From an uncultured Rickettsiales bacterium (GTDB taxonomy: Bacteria > Pseudomonadota > Alphaproteobacteria > Rickettsiales > UBA1997), in NCBI GenBank assembly GCA_951801155.1, contig CATOLK010000021.1, positions 1 through 12,781 of the forward strand: a stretch of 12,781 nt of DNA, given 5' to 3'. Positions within the stretch are counted from its first letter, which is position 1; each line of letters starts with the position of its first letter. The notes below the pieces were generated by a model. That model searched no databases. It was not told the DNA's origin and saw nothing but the letters and a program-made list of their open reading frames with translations. Made by a program: the position numbers and the translations under genes. Shown here piece after piece: positions 1-7,805 of this stretch.

Positions 1-1
1 A

Positions 2-919
2 AATATATATAATAATGAAGATTATTTATATGAAGATGATGGAACTGAATGTACCTTATTTTGGATATTAACTTCAGTAGTAATTCTTGGTATATTTCTT
101 GCAATAAAATTTCCAATTATCGGAATCGTTCTTAATGCTATTGCTATTCCAACAACAGTAGTATTTTGTACAATTGTAGGGGTAAATTTAGCAATAAATA
201 AAAAATATTCTAGAAAATTATTTGAAGCTATTAAAAGTAAAGATTTAGACGGATTAGAAGAAAATTTAAATATAATAAGCGAGAAAAGTATTGATGATAA
301 AAAATATATTTTTAATAACGTAAGAGATAAAAATGGAAACACTTTGATTACATCAATCATAAAATCAAATAAATTAAGTGAAGAAAAAAAGATAGAATTA
401 ATAGGTAGAATGATTGATAATGGCGCAGATATATTTAATAATAATGTTATTATTAATAATGGTAAAAAAGAAATTGATAATCGAAATCTAATCGAAATTG
501 CTAAAAATAATAATGCTGGATCAAGATTAATTAATTTTTTAAGTGAAAAATACAATGATAAATTAAATAATATTGAAGAAAATTATAATGAAAAATTAAA
601 AATATATGAAGAAAAAATTAATAATTGTGAAAGAAGAATAGAAGAAATTAATGAAGAAGTTAATAAAAAAAAAGAAGAAGTAAAAAATGGATTTCATCCT
701 TTTAAGAAAAGAAAAATTAAAAAATTAGAAGAAGAAGTTATGGAAATAGAAAGAAATAGAAATGAAATAATTAAAATAAAAAATAACTTAAGAATAGAGA
801 TTGAAAAAAATATAGAAAATAGAAGAAAAAAATTAGAAGAAATTATGATGGCAAATAATGATATGACAAGATTTAATAATGAGCAACAATATACTTATAT
901 AAATCAAAATTTTAGGTAA
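2..919 (+). CDS. 5'-truncated membrane-anchored ankyrin-like / coiled-coil protein
   Basis: The frame is open from the left edge to the TAA at 917-919 with no ATG in it before residue 115 (a TTG at 344), so the real start lies outside the window; 305 residues are visible. Residues about 19-35 and 38-65 are hydrophobic and form a probable two-helix membrane hairpin. Residues about 70-180 resemble ankyrin repeats: LFEAIKSKDLDGL looks like a first ankyrin helix pair, then DKNGNTLITSII (109 on) followed by MIDNGADIF (137-145) matches the DxxGxTpLh...LLxxGAdi pattern, and a degenerate repeat follows. Residues about 181-285 are a Lys/Glu-rich coiled coil, ending in a polar Asn/Gln/Tyr tail. Membrane helices with ankyrin repeats and a coiled coil are common among proteins of intracellular alphaproteobacteria; a host- or envelope-scaffolding role is only inference. 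It lies upstream of polA on the same strand but is separated by a candidate terminator and a polA promoter. Confidence 0.8.
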   Translation, partial: NIYNNEDYLYEDDGTECTLFWILTSVVILGIFLAIKFPIIGIVLNAIAIPTTVVFCTIVGVNLAINKKYSRKLFEAIKSKDLDGLEENLNIISEKSIDDKKYIFNNVRDKNGNTLITSIIKSNKLSEEKKIELIGRMIDNGADIFNNNVIINNGKKEIDNRNLIEIAKNNNAGSRLINFLSEKYNDKLNNIEENYNEKLKIYEEKINNCERRIEEINEEVNKKKEEVKNGFHPFKKRKIKKLEEEVMEIERNRNEIIKIKNNLRIEIEKNIENRRKKLEEIMMANNDMTRFNNEQQYTYINQNFR

Positions 920-925
920 AATAAT

Positions 926-959
926 AATTTTATAAGTAATAAATAAAATTTTAATTTTT
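926..959 (+). terminator. Candidate weak rho-independent terminator
   Basis: An 8-bp all-AT stem (AATTTTAT at 926-933, ATAAAATT at 943-950) with a 9-base loop is followed by a T-rich run, TTAATTTTT, seven bases after the upstream stop codon. Position and T-run fit a terminator. The absence of GC pairs makes it weak, and such hairpins occur by chance in DNA this AT-rich. Confidence 0.35.
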
Positions 960-1015
960 CGTTATTAAAATAATATTGTATACAGTAATGGCATAAAAAA
1001 GATAAACGAGAAATT
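953..1015. repeat. Interrupted inverted repeat upstream of the polA promoter
   Basis: AATTTTTCGTT (953-963) can pair with AACGAGAAATT (1005-1015): 11 pairs with one G-T wobble, enclosing 41 bases that contain the palindrome GTATAC. The central CG-containing core is unusual in this AT-rich spacer. The left arm overlaps the T-run of the candidate terminator. It could be part of a longer terminator, a regulator site for polA, or chance. Confidence 0.3.
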
Positions 1016-1044
1016 ATAATTAACCATACAATGTTTCTTAAAAC

Positions 1045-1073
1045 TTGAAATTTTATTTCAACTTATTTATAGT
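1045..1073 (+). promoter_or_regulatory. Sigma70-type promoter of polA
   Basis: TTGAAA (1045-1050) and TATAGT (1068-1073) each match five of six consensus bases and are separated by exactly 17 bases. A start site near 1080 would give a leader of about 27 bases before the polA ATG at 1107. AT-rich DNA gives many near-matches, but the spacing and location are right. Confidence 0.6.
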
Positions 1074-1106
1074 TTACCATAATAATATTTAACCTAATTT
1101 TTCAAT

Positions 1107-3857
1107 ATGGATAAAAAAAAATTAGTTTTAGTAGATGGATATAGCTTTTTCTTTAGAGCATATTTCGCCATAAAAACAATAAAAAGAAAAACCGACGGAT
1201 TTCCAGTAAATGGAATTTACGGCTTTACAAGAATGTTAATGAATTTAATAATAGATCTTAAATCAACACATATAGCTGTCATTTTTGATACTGGAGGAAA
1301 AACATTCAGACATGAAATATTTCCAAATTATAAAGCTAATCGTCCACCAGTTCCAGAGGATATGAAACCGCAATTTCCTATTATCAGAGAGGTTGTTGAT
1401 GTTTTAAATATAAAAAGTATTGAAAAACAAGGTTATGAAGCAGATGATATAATTGCTACTTTATCAAAAAAAGCAGAAGCAGAAGGTTATGAAGTTTTAA
1501 TAATTTCTGGCGATAAAGATTTAATGCAATTGGTTAATGATAATATATTTTTATACGATACTAAAGAATCTAAAAAAATCGGAGTTGAACAAGTAAAAGA
1601 GAAATGGGGGGGAGTTGAACCAAAACAATTGTTAGATGTTTTATCTTTAATGGGAGATACTGCGGATAATGTGCCTGGGGTACCATCTATAGGAGAAAAA
1701 ACTGCAGAAGATTTAGTTAAAACTTATGGAAATATTGATAATTTAATCAAAAATGTAGATTCTATAAAACAAGAAAAAAGGAAAAAGACTATAAAAGAAA
1801 ATATGGATAGTCTTCTTTTATCAAAAAAATTAATAACGTTATGTGATAATATTGATTTAAATTTGGATATAGAAGATTTGGCTTTTAAAAATTTTGACCC
1901 TTCAGTATTTTTGGATTTTTTATATAAAATGGAATTTAATAGTATTGCTAGAGATGTAGAAAAAACATTTTTCATTGAAAAACAGGAAAAAATAAATAAA
2001 AAAAGCAAGGATTATAGTTATAAAAAAATAACAGATATTGAAACTTTAAAAAATATTACAGATAGTTTAATTAAAAATAATAATAAATTAATTTTTGATA
2101 TAGTTACTGAAAATATAGATAATTATATTAATATAAAAACGATTTGCTTTTTAGATGAAAATAAAAAAAACATATTTTATATTTGTATAGATAATAAAGA
2201 AGCAATTACAGATGATTTTTTTGCAGAAAAAGAAAAAAACGATTGTTTATGTTTAAAAAATACACTAAATGTAATTAGTCCTTTATTTGAAAATAATAAA
2301 ATATCAAAAATTTCCTATAATATAAAGAAACAAATTAGAATTTTAAAGGCATTTAATATAAATGTTAACAATTATGAAGATATAGGAGTAATGTCTTATT
2401 TGCTTGATAACGGTAGACTTGAGAACCAACTTTTATCAACTATTATAGCACAATATTTATATAATAATGTTGAATTTAAAATAGATAATATAGAAAAAAA
2501 TAATTTTTTTATACAACAATATGAAAAGGGTAAGAATTTAAAATCTCTTGAAATACATGATATTTTTGAATTTTTTTGTCAAAAAATAGAAATATTGAAT
2601 ATATTATATAAATTAATTTATCAAAGATTAGAAGAAAATGAAAAATTGAAAAAGTTATACGAAGATATTGAAAAACCTTTGATAATGGTATTGGCAGATA
2701 TGGAATTTGAAGGTGTTAAAATCGATATAAATGAATTAAATAATTTATCAGAATATTTTGAAGAAAATTTAAAAAATATCGAAGTAAAAATCTATAAGGA
2801 AGCTGGCTTAAGCTTTAATATTAATTCACCAAAACAATTAGGTGAAATACTTTTTGAAAAATTAAATTATCCATGTGGCAAAAAATCAAAAAAATCCGGG
2901 TATTATTCAACGGATATGGAAACTTTAGAAGATTTATATGAAAAAGGTTTTGAAATTGCTGGAAATATTTTAGAATATAGACATTTTACTAAATTAAAAA
3001 ATACCTATAGTGATGTTTTACCAAAATTAATAGATAAAAATAACAGGGTTCATACAACTTATTCAAATACCTATGTAATTACTGGCCGCTTAAGTTCTAG
3101 TAATCCTAATTTACAGAATATTCCAATAAGAACAGAGGATGGAGAAAAAATTAGAAAAACTTTTATAGCAAAAAGCGGTTATAGCTTTATAGGAGCAGAT
3201 TATTCTCAAGTAGAATTGAGAATTTTGGCAGAATATGCAAACGTTAAAAAATTAATAGAAAATTTTAAAAATGGCTTGGATATACATACAGAAACAGCAA
3301 AAAAGGTTTTTAATACAAATGAAATCACTCCAGAAATGAGGAGAGTTGCAAAAGCAATAAATTTTAGTATAGTTTATGGAACCAGTTCTTACGGGCTTGC
3401 AAAAAGATTAGATACAAGTAATTTTGCAGCAAAAAACTACATGAATAATTATTTTGATATGTATCCAGAAGTTAAAGATTACATGGAAAAAACAAAAGAA
3501 TTTGCAAAACAAAACGGATATATAAAGACAATGTTTAATAGGATATGTTATATAGATTTAAATGGAAGTAAAAATCAACAAAAACAATTTTTGGAACGGT
3601 TAGCTATAAATGCTCCTATACAGGGAACAGGGGCTGATATAATAAAAATTGCTATGATTAGATTAACGGAAAGAATCAAATATTTTGATGCAAAAATTAT
3701 TTTGCAAGTTCATGACGAATTGCTAATTGAGGTAAAAAATAAAGATGTCGAAGAAGTTAGCAAAATTGTTAGAAATGTTATGGAAAATATAGTGGATTTT
3801 AAGATACCTCTGCCTGTAGAAATTAAGATTGGAAAAAATTGGGCAGAAGTGCATTAG
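1107..3857 (+). CDS. polA: DNA polymerase I with inactive-looking proofreading domain
   Basis: DNA polymerase I fills gaps in replication and excision repair and removes RNA primers. At 916 residues it is close to the 928 of E. coli. Residues 1 to about 290 form the 5'-3' exonuclease: VDGYSFFFRAYFA near the start, RHEIFPNYKANRPP, the metal-binding EADD (111-114), GDKD (135-138) and the helix-hairpin-helix segment GDTADNVPGVPSIGEKTA from 183. Residues about 305-525 correspond to the 3'-5' exonuclease fold but lack its acidic residues: the DxE motif reads FDIV (D331, V333) and the position of E. coli D424 appears to be Q409. Residues about 530-916 are the polymerase: motif A DYSQVELRI (D698), O helix RRVAKAINFSIVYG (K749, F753, Y757) and VHDE (868-871, D870). 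The ATG follows an in-frame TAA at 1095-1097, which fixes the start; no clear Shine-Dalgarno site is seen. A G7 run at 1606-1612 encodes Trp-Gly-Gly. The gene has its own promoter and a strong hairpin terminator. Confidence 0.98.
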   Translation: MDKKKLVLVDGYSFFFRAYFAIKTIKRKTDGFPVNGIYGFTRMLMNLIIDLKSTHIAVIFDTGGKTFRHEIFPNYKANRPPVPEDMKPQFPIIREVVDVLNIKSIEKQGYEADDIIATLSKKAEAEGYEVLIISGDKDLMQLVNDNIFLYDTKESKKIGVEQVKEKWGGVEPKQLLDVLSLMGDTADNVPGVPSIGEKTAEDLVKTYGNIDNLIKNVDSIKQEKRKKTIKENMDSLLLSKKLITLCDNIDLNLDIEDLAFKNFDPSVFLDFLYKMEFNSIARDVEKTFFIEKQEKINKKSKDYSYKKITDIETLKNITDSLIKNNNKLIFDIVTENIDNYINIKTICFLDENKKNIFYICIDNKEAITDDFFAEKEKNDCLCLKNTLNVISPLFENNKISKISYNIKKQIRILKAFNINVNNYEDIGVMSYLLDNGRLENQLLSTIIAQYLYNNVEFKIDNIEKNNFFIQQYEKGKNLKSLEIHDIFEFFCQKIEILNILYKLIYQRLEENEKLKKLYEDIEKPLIMVLADMEFEGVKIDINELNNLSEYFEENLKNIEVKIYKEAGLSFNINSPKQLGEILFEKLNYPCGKKSKKSGYYSTDMETLEDLYEKGFEIAGNILEYRHFTKLKNTYSDVLPKLIDKNNRVHTTYSNTYVITGRLSSSNPNLQNIPIRTEDGEKIRKTFIAKSGYSFIGADYSQVELRILAEYANVKKLIENFKNGLDIHTETAKKVFNTNEITPEMRRVAKAINFSIVYGTSSYGLAKRLDTSNFAAKNYMNNYFDMYPEVKDYMEKTKEFAKQNGYIKTMFNRICYIDLNGSKNQQKQFLERLAINAPIQGTGADIIKIAMIRLTERIKYFDAKIILQVHDELLIEVKNKDVEEVSKIVRNVMENIVDFKIPLPVEIKIGKNWAEVH

Positions 3858-3862
3858 TGTGT

Positions 3863-3906
3863 AACTTATCATTTTTTAATATTAAATAAAAAATGATAAG
3901 TTTTAT
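3863..3906 (+). terminator. polA terminator hairpin in a convergent gap
   Basis: AACTTATCATTTTTTA (3863-3878) and TAAAAAATGATAAGTT (3887-3902) form a perfect 16-bp stem with an 8-base loop, starting five bases after the polA stop. The stem runs into a TTTT tract (3901-3904) on the plus strand. It also lies just past the stop of the converging minus-strand gene at 3914, so it may act in both directions, although no T-run follows it on the minus strand. Confidence 0.8.
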
Positions 3907-3913
3907 TAATATA

Positions 3914-6900
3914 TTATTGTATATTATTGTTTATGGTTATTTCAATATTATCAATATCAAGTTCTTCATTAATTTTTTCTATTTTTCCAACTAATAATTT
4001 TTTCTTGAATTTAGATATTCTTGCATTTACATTTTTAATAAAGTATTTAAATTTTTTCTTCTTCTCTTCTTGATTTATATTAATTATTTTTAAATATTCT
4101 AACATATTTTTTACTGTATCTTCTATATTTTTATTTTTAGTTTTTTCATTAAACATTAAAATATCTTTTCTAGCACATAACCCAATCATTCTAGCTTTTA
4201 CTTCTTCTAATTTATTAGTATTTTCTCTAAATTTATTTAAAACAGAATTATAATAATTTTCAGCAATATTCAAATCTTGTTCTTTATAATGCTCAGCATA
4301 AATATCTCCTAACGCTAATAATGAGTTTATACTAATAATATCATTACCATTAGTTTGACTTAATTCTGTAAAATATTTAATTGCTAAAGTTTCATCTTTT
4401 TTTATACCAATTCCATCGCCATACATTTTTGCAAGTCTAAATTTAACTTTTTTATCATTTTTATTTTCTAAAAATTTTTTATAGGTTTTAGAAAATTTTA
4501 TTATATTATCGGCTGCATTACTTTCATTTAAATCTAAATTAAATTCTTTAAATTTTAGACAATATTTTATAATAGATTTTAAATATTCTTTATTTTCTTT
4601 ATTATTTTTCCATAATATTCTATAATTATTTACAATACTTTTTATTGATTCTTTTCTAATTTTCTCACTATAATCATATTTTGTTAATTCTTTAAATAAT
4701 TTTATTGCCTGTTCCCTATCAGTCTTAGATATATTTTTGGCTTTGTTATATTTTAACATTTCCATTTCTTCGATGAGTTTATTTAAAGAAACAACAATTT
4801 CTTCTTTTTCTTCATTATATTCTGATTTTTCTTCAATAGAAAGTAAAAATTCATTATAATATTCTATAGCTTTATTAATATTATTTTCTTTATCTTCTAT
4901 ATTTTCACTTCTTCTATAAAAAATATTTCCTAAAACCTTTAAGGACTTTATTCTAATATCTTGATCTATATCGTTTTTACTTAATTCTTCAAAATATTTA
5001 ATGGCCAATGTTTCATTTTTTTTGATACCTTTTCCAGCTAATAACATTAAAGCAGCATTGTATTTAGCTACCATATTTCCATCGTTATTAGCCATATTTG
5101 TATACAATTTAAAAGCTTTTTGTGGATATTTTCTTCTTATTTTATTAGCAATTTCACATTTATTATTTGGATTTTTTATTTTATTTGCTAAATTAAAAAT
5201 TTCATTACCAATTTTTGATGATTCTTCTTCTCTATATAATAAATCTATATATTCAATTATGGCTTTTTGATGATTTAATTTTATCGCATTTGTAAAATAT
5301 TCTCTCGCTGCTTCTTTGTTTGTAAAGCGATAATGCATACCTAGTTCGTACATAGACTCCTCATCTCCCAATTTTGCTGCTTCATTAAAATATTTTAAAA
5401 ATTCTCTAGTGCTGTTTGATTTTTCATATCCACTTGAGTTTGTTGCTTCTTCTTTATAAAATAAAGCTATTTCATATAAAATTTTTTTTATATATTCTTT
5501 TTCGGTATCTTTTTTTTCTGCAAGTTGTCCACTATTAATTAATTCATCAAAAATAATTTTTCTTTGACATTCTATATAATATTTATAAGTATCAAAATCA
5601 TTTGATTTTTTACAAGCAAGAATTATTGTTAAACCCATTTTATATTCAAGATCAAGATAACCATTAGCTATAATAGCTTTTCTATAATATTCTTTAGCTT
5701 CATTATAATATTCTAATTTTTTTTCACTATCATCTTCACTATTAGAAAAAGCTTTTTTAATTTTATCACCAATTTTTGTACAATAATCGCCAATTTTTGT
5801 AAAAATATTTTTTGACTTCCATACAGAATTTGTGCAATTAACAGCTTTTTTATAAAATTCTATACTTTTTTCATAATTTTCATTTTTTTCATATATTTTT
5901 GCTACAGTTTCACTATATTTTTCTGATAATCCTGATTCTAATGCATTTATTTTTTCTCTATTATCTTCTTTATTTTCTTCAACTAAATTTTCTATGACTT
6001 TTATTTTGGCCCTATCATATCCTTCTTCACTAGCATTATTAAAATGAATAGCAGCTTTATTTTTATTTTTTTCTTCCATATATAACCCGCATTCATATTG
6101 AGCTTTAGCATATAGTACTTTATCATTCTTATTTAATTTAGATAAACTTTTATAAAATCTGTCAGCATTTTCTTTTTCAATAGGTTCCAATTGGTTACTA
6201 TTATTTCCTACATTCAATAATCCTTTAAACATTTTAACAAGAATATTATCATTATTATTTTCATTATTATCTTTATGGGAATTTGAATTATTAAATGTAT
6301 TTTGTAAATTATTTATTACAGCTAAGTAAGCAACTTTAGATTCATTTGAGTCAATTTCAGAGTAATATCTTTCTGCTTTTTCTAAACAATCAAAATATTT
6401 TTGATTATAATTTGCATCTATATTATCAATTAATTTTTCTATAATATTCGCTCTAAAAAAATTCAATCCAGCCAAAATCTTTTTACTTTCTGGTTCTAAA
6501 TTTTCTGATAATCTACTTTCTATATTACTTAAATTTTTATCAATAATATTATATAAATTTTCTTTACTAATTAAATCTTTTCTAAAATAGAGTAAATTTT
6601 CTATTTTTTCTTGTAAAGTTCTCGGATCAAAACAATTTTCACAAATAAACGATAATATTTTCCCTTCATTTAAATAAAATGAAATTTCTCTACAAGAATC
6701 TTCTTTATCAAAATTTTCTCTAGCTGTTCCAAATTCGTTTTCATTATTTTTCATATTAGACCAGGTAAGACCTTCTAAATATAAAATATTTGCGTAAATA
6801 TTATAATTTTTTTCTATTTCATATTTTTCTTCATCCGATAATTCTTCATTATTTTTTAATTTTTCATTAAAATTTTTTAAAATTAATTCCTGCTCTCTTT

Positions 6901-7606
6901 TTATTTTATAAAAATTATTCATTTGTTCTTTTGCAAATTCTACATGGAAACCAAATGATGCACCAACTTTATATGTACTACAGTTCTTAGACTCATTTTG
7001 AATAGATAAAATTTTTTCTTCAATATCTTTTTTTGTAGTATTTGAGTTTTCTAAAAAATTCTTTAGTTTTTCTTTATTAAAAAATTGTTGAATTTTATAC
7101 ATAAAATTATCGTCTGTAGAACATTTGAACATGTTATTTGATTTTTCAATATTACCAGCAATTAACTGTATAATTCCAATTATATGTTTTAATACTTTTA
7201 ACTTTCCATGATTTGATTCTTTCTTTTCTTCTTCATCTAATACTTCTTTAGCGGCAAATGTTATCAAAGGATATATTTTACAAATTTTTTCTCCTTCTGA
7301 GGCATATTCTAATTCACTTATTTTTGCGTTTACTTTATTAAGAATAAAATTTAATATAGGATGCTCTTTTGAAAAAATTTTATTTTTATAATTACACTTA
7401 ATTTTAATAATATTAAGTTTTTTACTTATATTATCTAATATTTTACTTTTTTTAGGTAAAGGATCATAATTTTGAATTATATATTTACTTAATTCATTTA
7501 ATTCAAAATCTAATTCTTCATTTGATAAATTTTGTAATTTATCAAATAAATTAAAAATTTTATTTTTTGTATTTTTTAAAATTTTAGCGTTTGTACTTTT
7601 AAACAT
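3914..7606 (-). CDS. Large TPR/Sel1-like repeat protein
   Basis: A 1230-residue, Lys/Glu/Asn-rich, mainly helical protein with no signal peptide or membrane helix apparent. The first roughly 480 residues are not recognised. From about residue 497 come helical hairpins of TPR/Sel1 type: YAKAQYECGLYMEEKNKNKAA (about 497-517), then AKIYEKNENYEKSIEFYKKA (about 565-590), ESMYELGMHYRFTNKEAAREY (about 750-787) and two close copies, GIKKNETLAIKYFEELS (about 855-875) and GIKKDETLAIKYFTELS (about 1065-1083). These show the Sel1 pattern of small-Gly, basic-Asp/Asn-x-x-x-A, then Tyr-Phe. The last 60 residues are Lys-rich. Repeats of this kind bind proteins; in intracellular bacteria Sel1/TPR proteins often meet host factors, but no partner can be named. 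The ATG at 7604-7606 lies about 18 bases downstream of the predicted start of transcription from a near-consensus promoter, which supports this start. GGAT 11 bases upstream is only a weak ribosome site. Confidence 0.85.
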   Translation of the reverse strand: MFKSTNAKILKNTKNKIFNLFDKLQNLSNEELDFELNELSKYIIQNYDPLPKKSKILDNISKKLNIIKIKCNYKNKIFSKEHPILNFILNKVNAKISELEYASEGEKICKIYPLITFAAKEVLDEEEKKESNHGKLKVLKHIIGIIQLIAGNIEKSNNMFKCSTDDNFMYKIQQFFNKEKLKNFLENSNTTKKDIEEKILSIQNESKNCSTYKVGASFGFHVEFAKEQMNNFYKIKREQELILKNFNEKLKNNEELSDEEKYEIEKNYNIYANILYLEGLTWSNMKNNENEFGTARENFDKEDSCREISFYLNEGKILSFICENCFDPRTLQEKIENLLYFRKDLISKENLYNIIDKNLSNIESRLSENLEPESKKILAGLNFFRANIIEKLIDNIDANYNQKYFDCLEKAERYYSEIDSNESKVAYLAVINNLQNTFNNSNSHKDNNENNNDNILVKMFKGLLNVGNNSNQLEPIEKENADRFYKSLSKLNKNDKVLYAKAQYECGLYMEEKNKNKAAIHFNNASEEGYDRAKIKVIENLVEENKEDNREKINALESGLSEKYSETVAKIYEKNENYEKSIEFYKKAVNCTNSVWKSKNIFTKIGDYCTKIGDKIKKAFSNSEDDSEKKLEYYNEAKEYYRKAIIANGYLDLEYKMGLTIILACKKSNDFDTYKYYIECQRKIIFDELINSGQLAEKKDTEKEYIKKILYEIALFYKEEATNSSGYEKSNSTREFLKYFNEAAKLGDEESMYELGMHYRFTNKEAAREYFTNAIKLNHQKAIIEYIDLLYREEESSKIGNEIFNLANKIKNPNNKCEIANKIRRKYPQKAFKLYTNMANNDGNMVAKYNAALMLLAGKGIKKNETLAIKYFEELSKNDIDQDIRIKSLKVLGNIFYRRSENIEDKENNINKAIEYYNEFLLSIEEKSEYNEEKEEIVVSLNKLIEEMEMLKYNKAKNISKTDREQAIKLFKELTKYDYSEKIRKESIKSIVNNYRILWKNNKENKEYLKSIIKYCLKFKEFNLDLNESNAADNIIKFSKTYKKFLENKNDKKVKFRLAKMYGDGIGIKKDETLAIKYFTELSQTNGNDIISINSLLALGDIYAEHYKEQDLNIAENYYNSVLNKFRENTNKLEEVKARMIGLCARKDILMFNEKTKNKNIEDTVKNMLEYLKIININQEEKKKKFKYFIKNVNARISKFKKKLLVGKIEKINEELDIDNIEITINNNIQ

Positions 7607-7631
7607 GATCTTTATCCAAATATTTTTTTAT

Positions 7632-7660
7632 ATTATACACTATTTTTATAAAAGAGTCAA
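7632..7660 (-). promoter_or_regulatory. Near-consensus sigma70 promoter of the TPR/Sel1 gene
   Basis: On the minus strand TTGACT (7660-7655) and TATAAT (7637-7632) are separated by exactly 17 bases: five of six and six of six consensus matches. Transcription would begin near 7625, giving a very short leader before the ATG at 7606. This is the best promoter match in the window and indicates that the large repeat-protein gene is transcribed separately from the two genes upstream. Confidence 0.75.
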
Positions 7661-7684
7661 GAAAATTTTTAATTTTATTATAAT

Positions 7685-7736
7685 AGATTACAAATTAGCA
7701 ATTTCTAAGCAATAAAATACTTAGAAATTGTAGTCT
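7685..7736. repeat. Inverted repeat between the unknown gene and the TPR/Sel1 gene
   Basis: CAATTTCTAAG (7699-7709) and CTTAGAAATTG (7720-7730) are perfect 11-base inverted arms around a 10-base loop. Outside them AGATTA (7685-7690) can pair with TAGTCT (7731-7736) with one wobble, leaving eight bases bulged. No T-run follows on either strand, so it is not a standard intrinsic terminator. It lies downstream of the 754-residue gene and about 39 bases upstream of the next gene's -35 box. It may be an RNA 3'-end structure or a protein-binding site. Confidence 0.5.
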
Positions 7737-7805
7737 AAAATAGATATAATAATTTTTAACTAAAAAAATTATCAAAAAATAAAAAGAATAATATTAAATA
7801 TTAAT

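Noticed and set aside
22..555. A 177-residue hydrophobic open frame on the minus strand.
   Set aside because: It is antisense to the ankyrin-like gene, whose frame makes a coherent protein; the hydrophobicity is a shadow effect.
5001..5270. Open frames on the plus strand opposite the three large minus-strand genes, for example 5001-5270, 7873-8274, 8713-9186 and 11542-11928.
   Set aside because: They encode long hydrophobic runs of Leu, Phe and Ile, which is what the complement of Lys/Glu/Asn-rich coding sequence gives; no ribosome sites or family features.
4000..7340. NKVNAKISELE near the N-terminus and KNVNARISKFK near the C-terminus of the TPR/Sel1 protein as terminal repeats.
   Set aside because: The match is short, with no wider similarity around it, in a low-complexity protein.
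7470..7540. The start of the TPR/Sel1 protein contains LSNEELDFELNELSKY, similar to the first helix of SecA (LSDEELxxKTxEF).
   Set aside because: No ATP-binding or other SecA motif follows, and short acidic helices like this arise easily in such a Glu/Leu/Asn-rich protein.
7790..7803. A short palindrome near AATATTAAATATT after the stop of the 754-residue gene.
   Set aside because: It consists only of A and T and is expected by chance in this composition.
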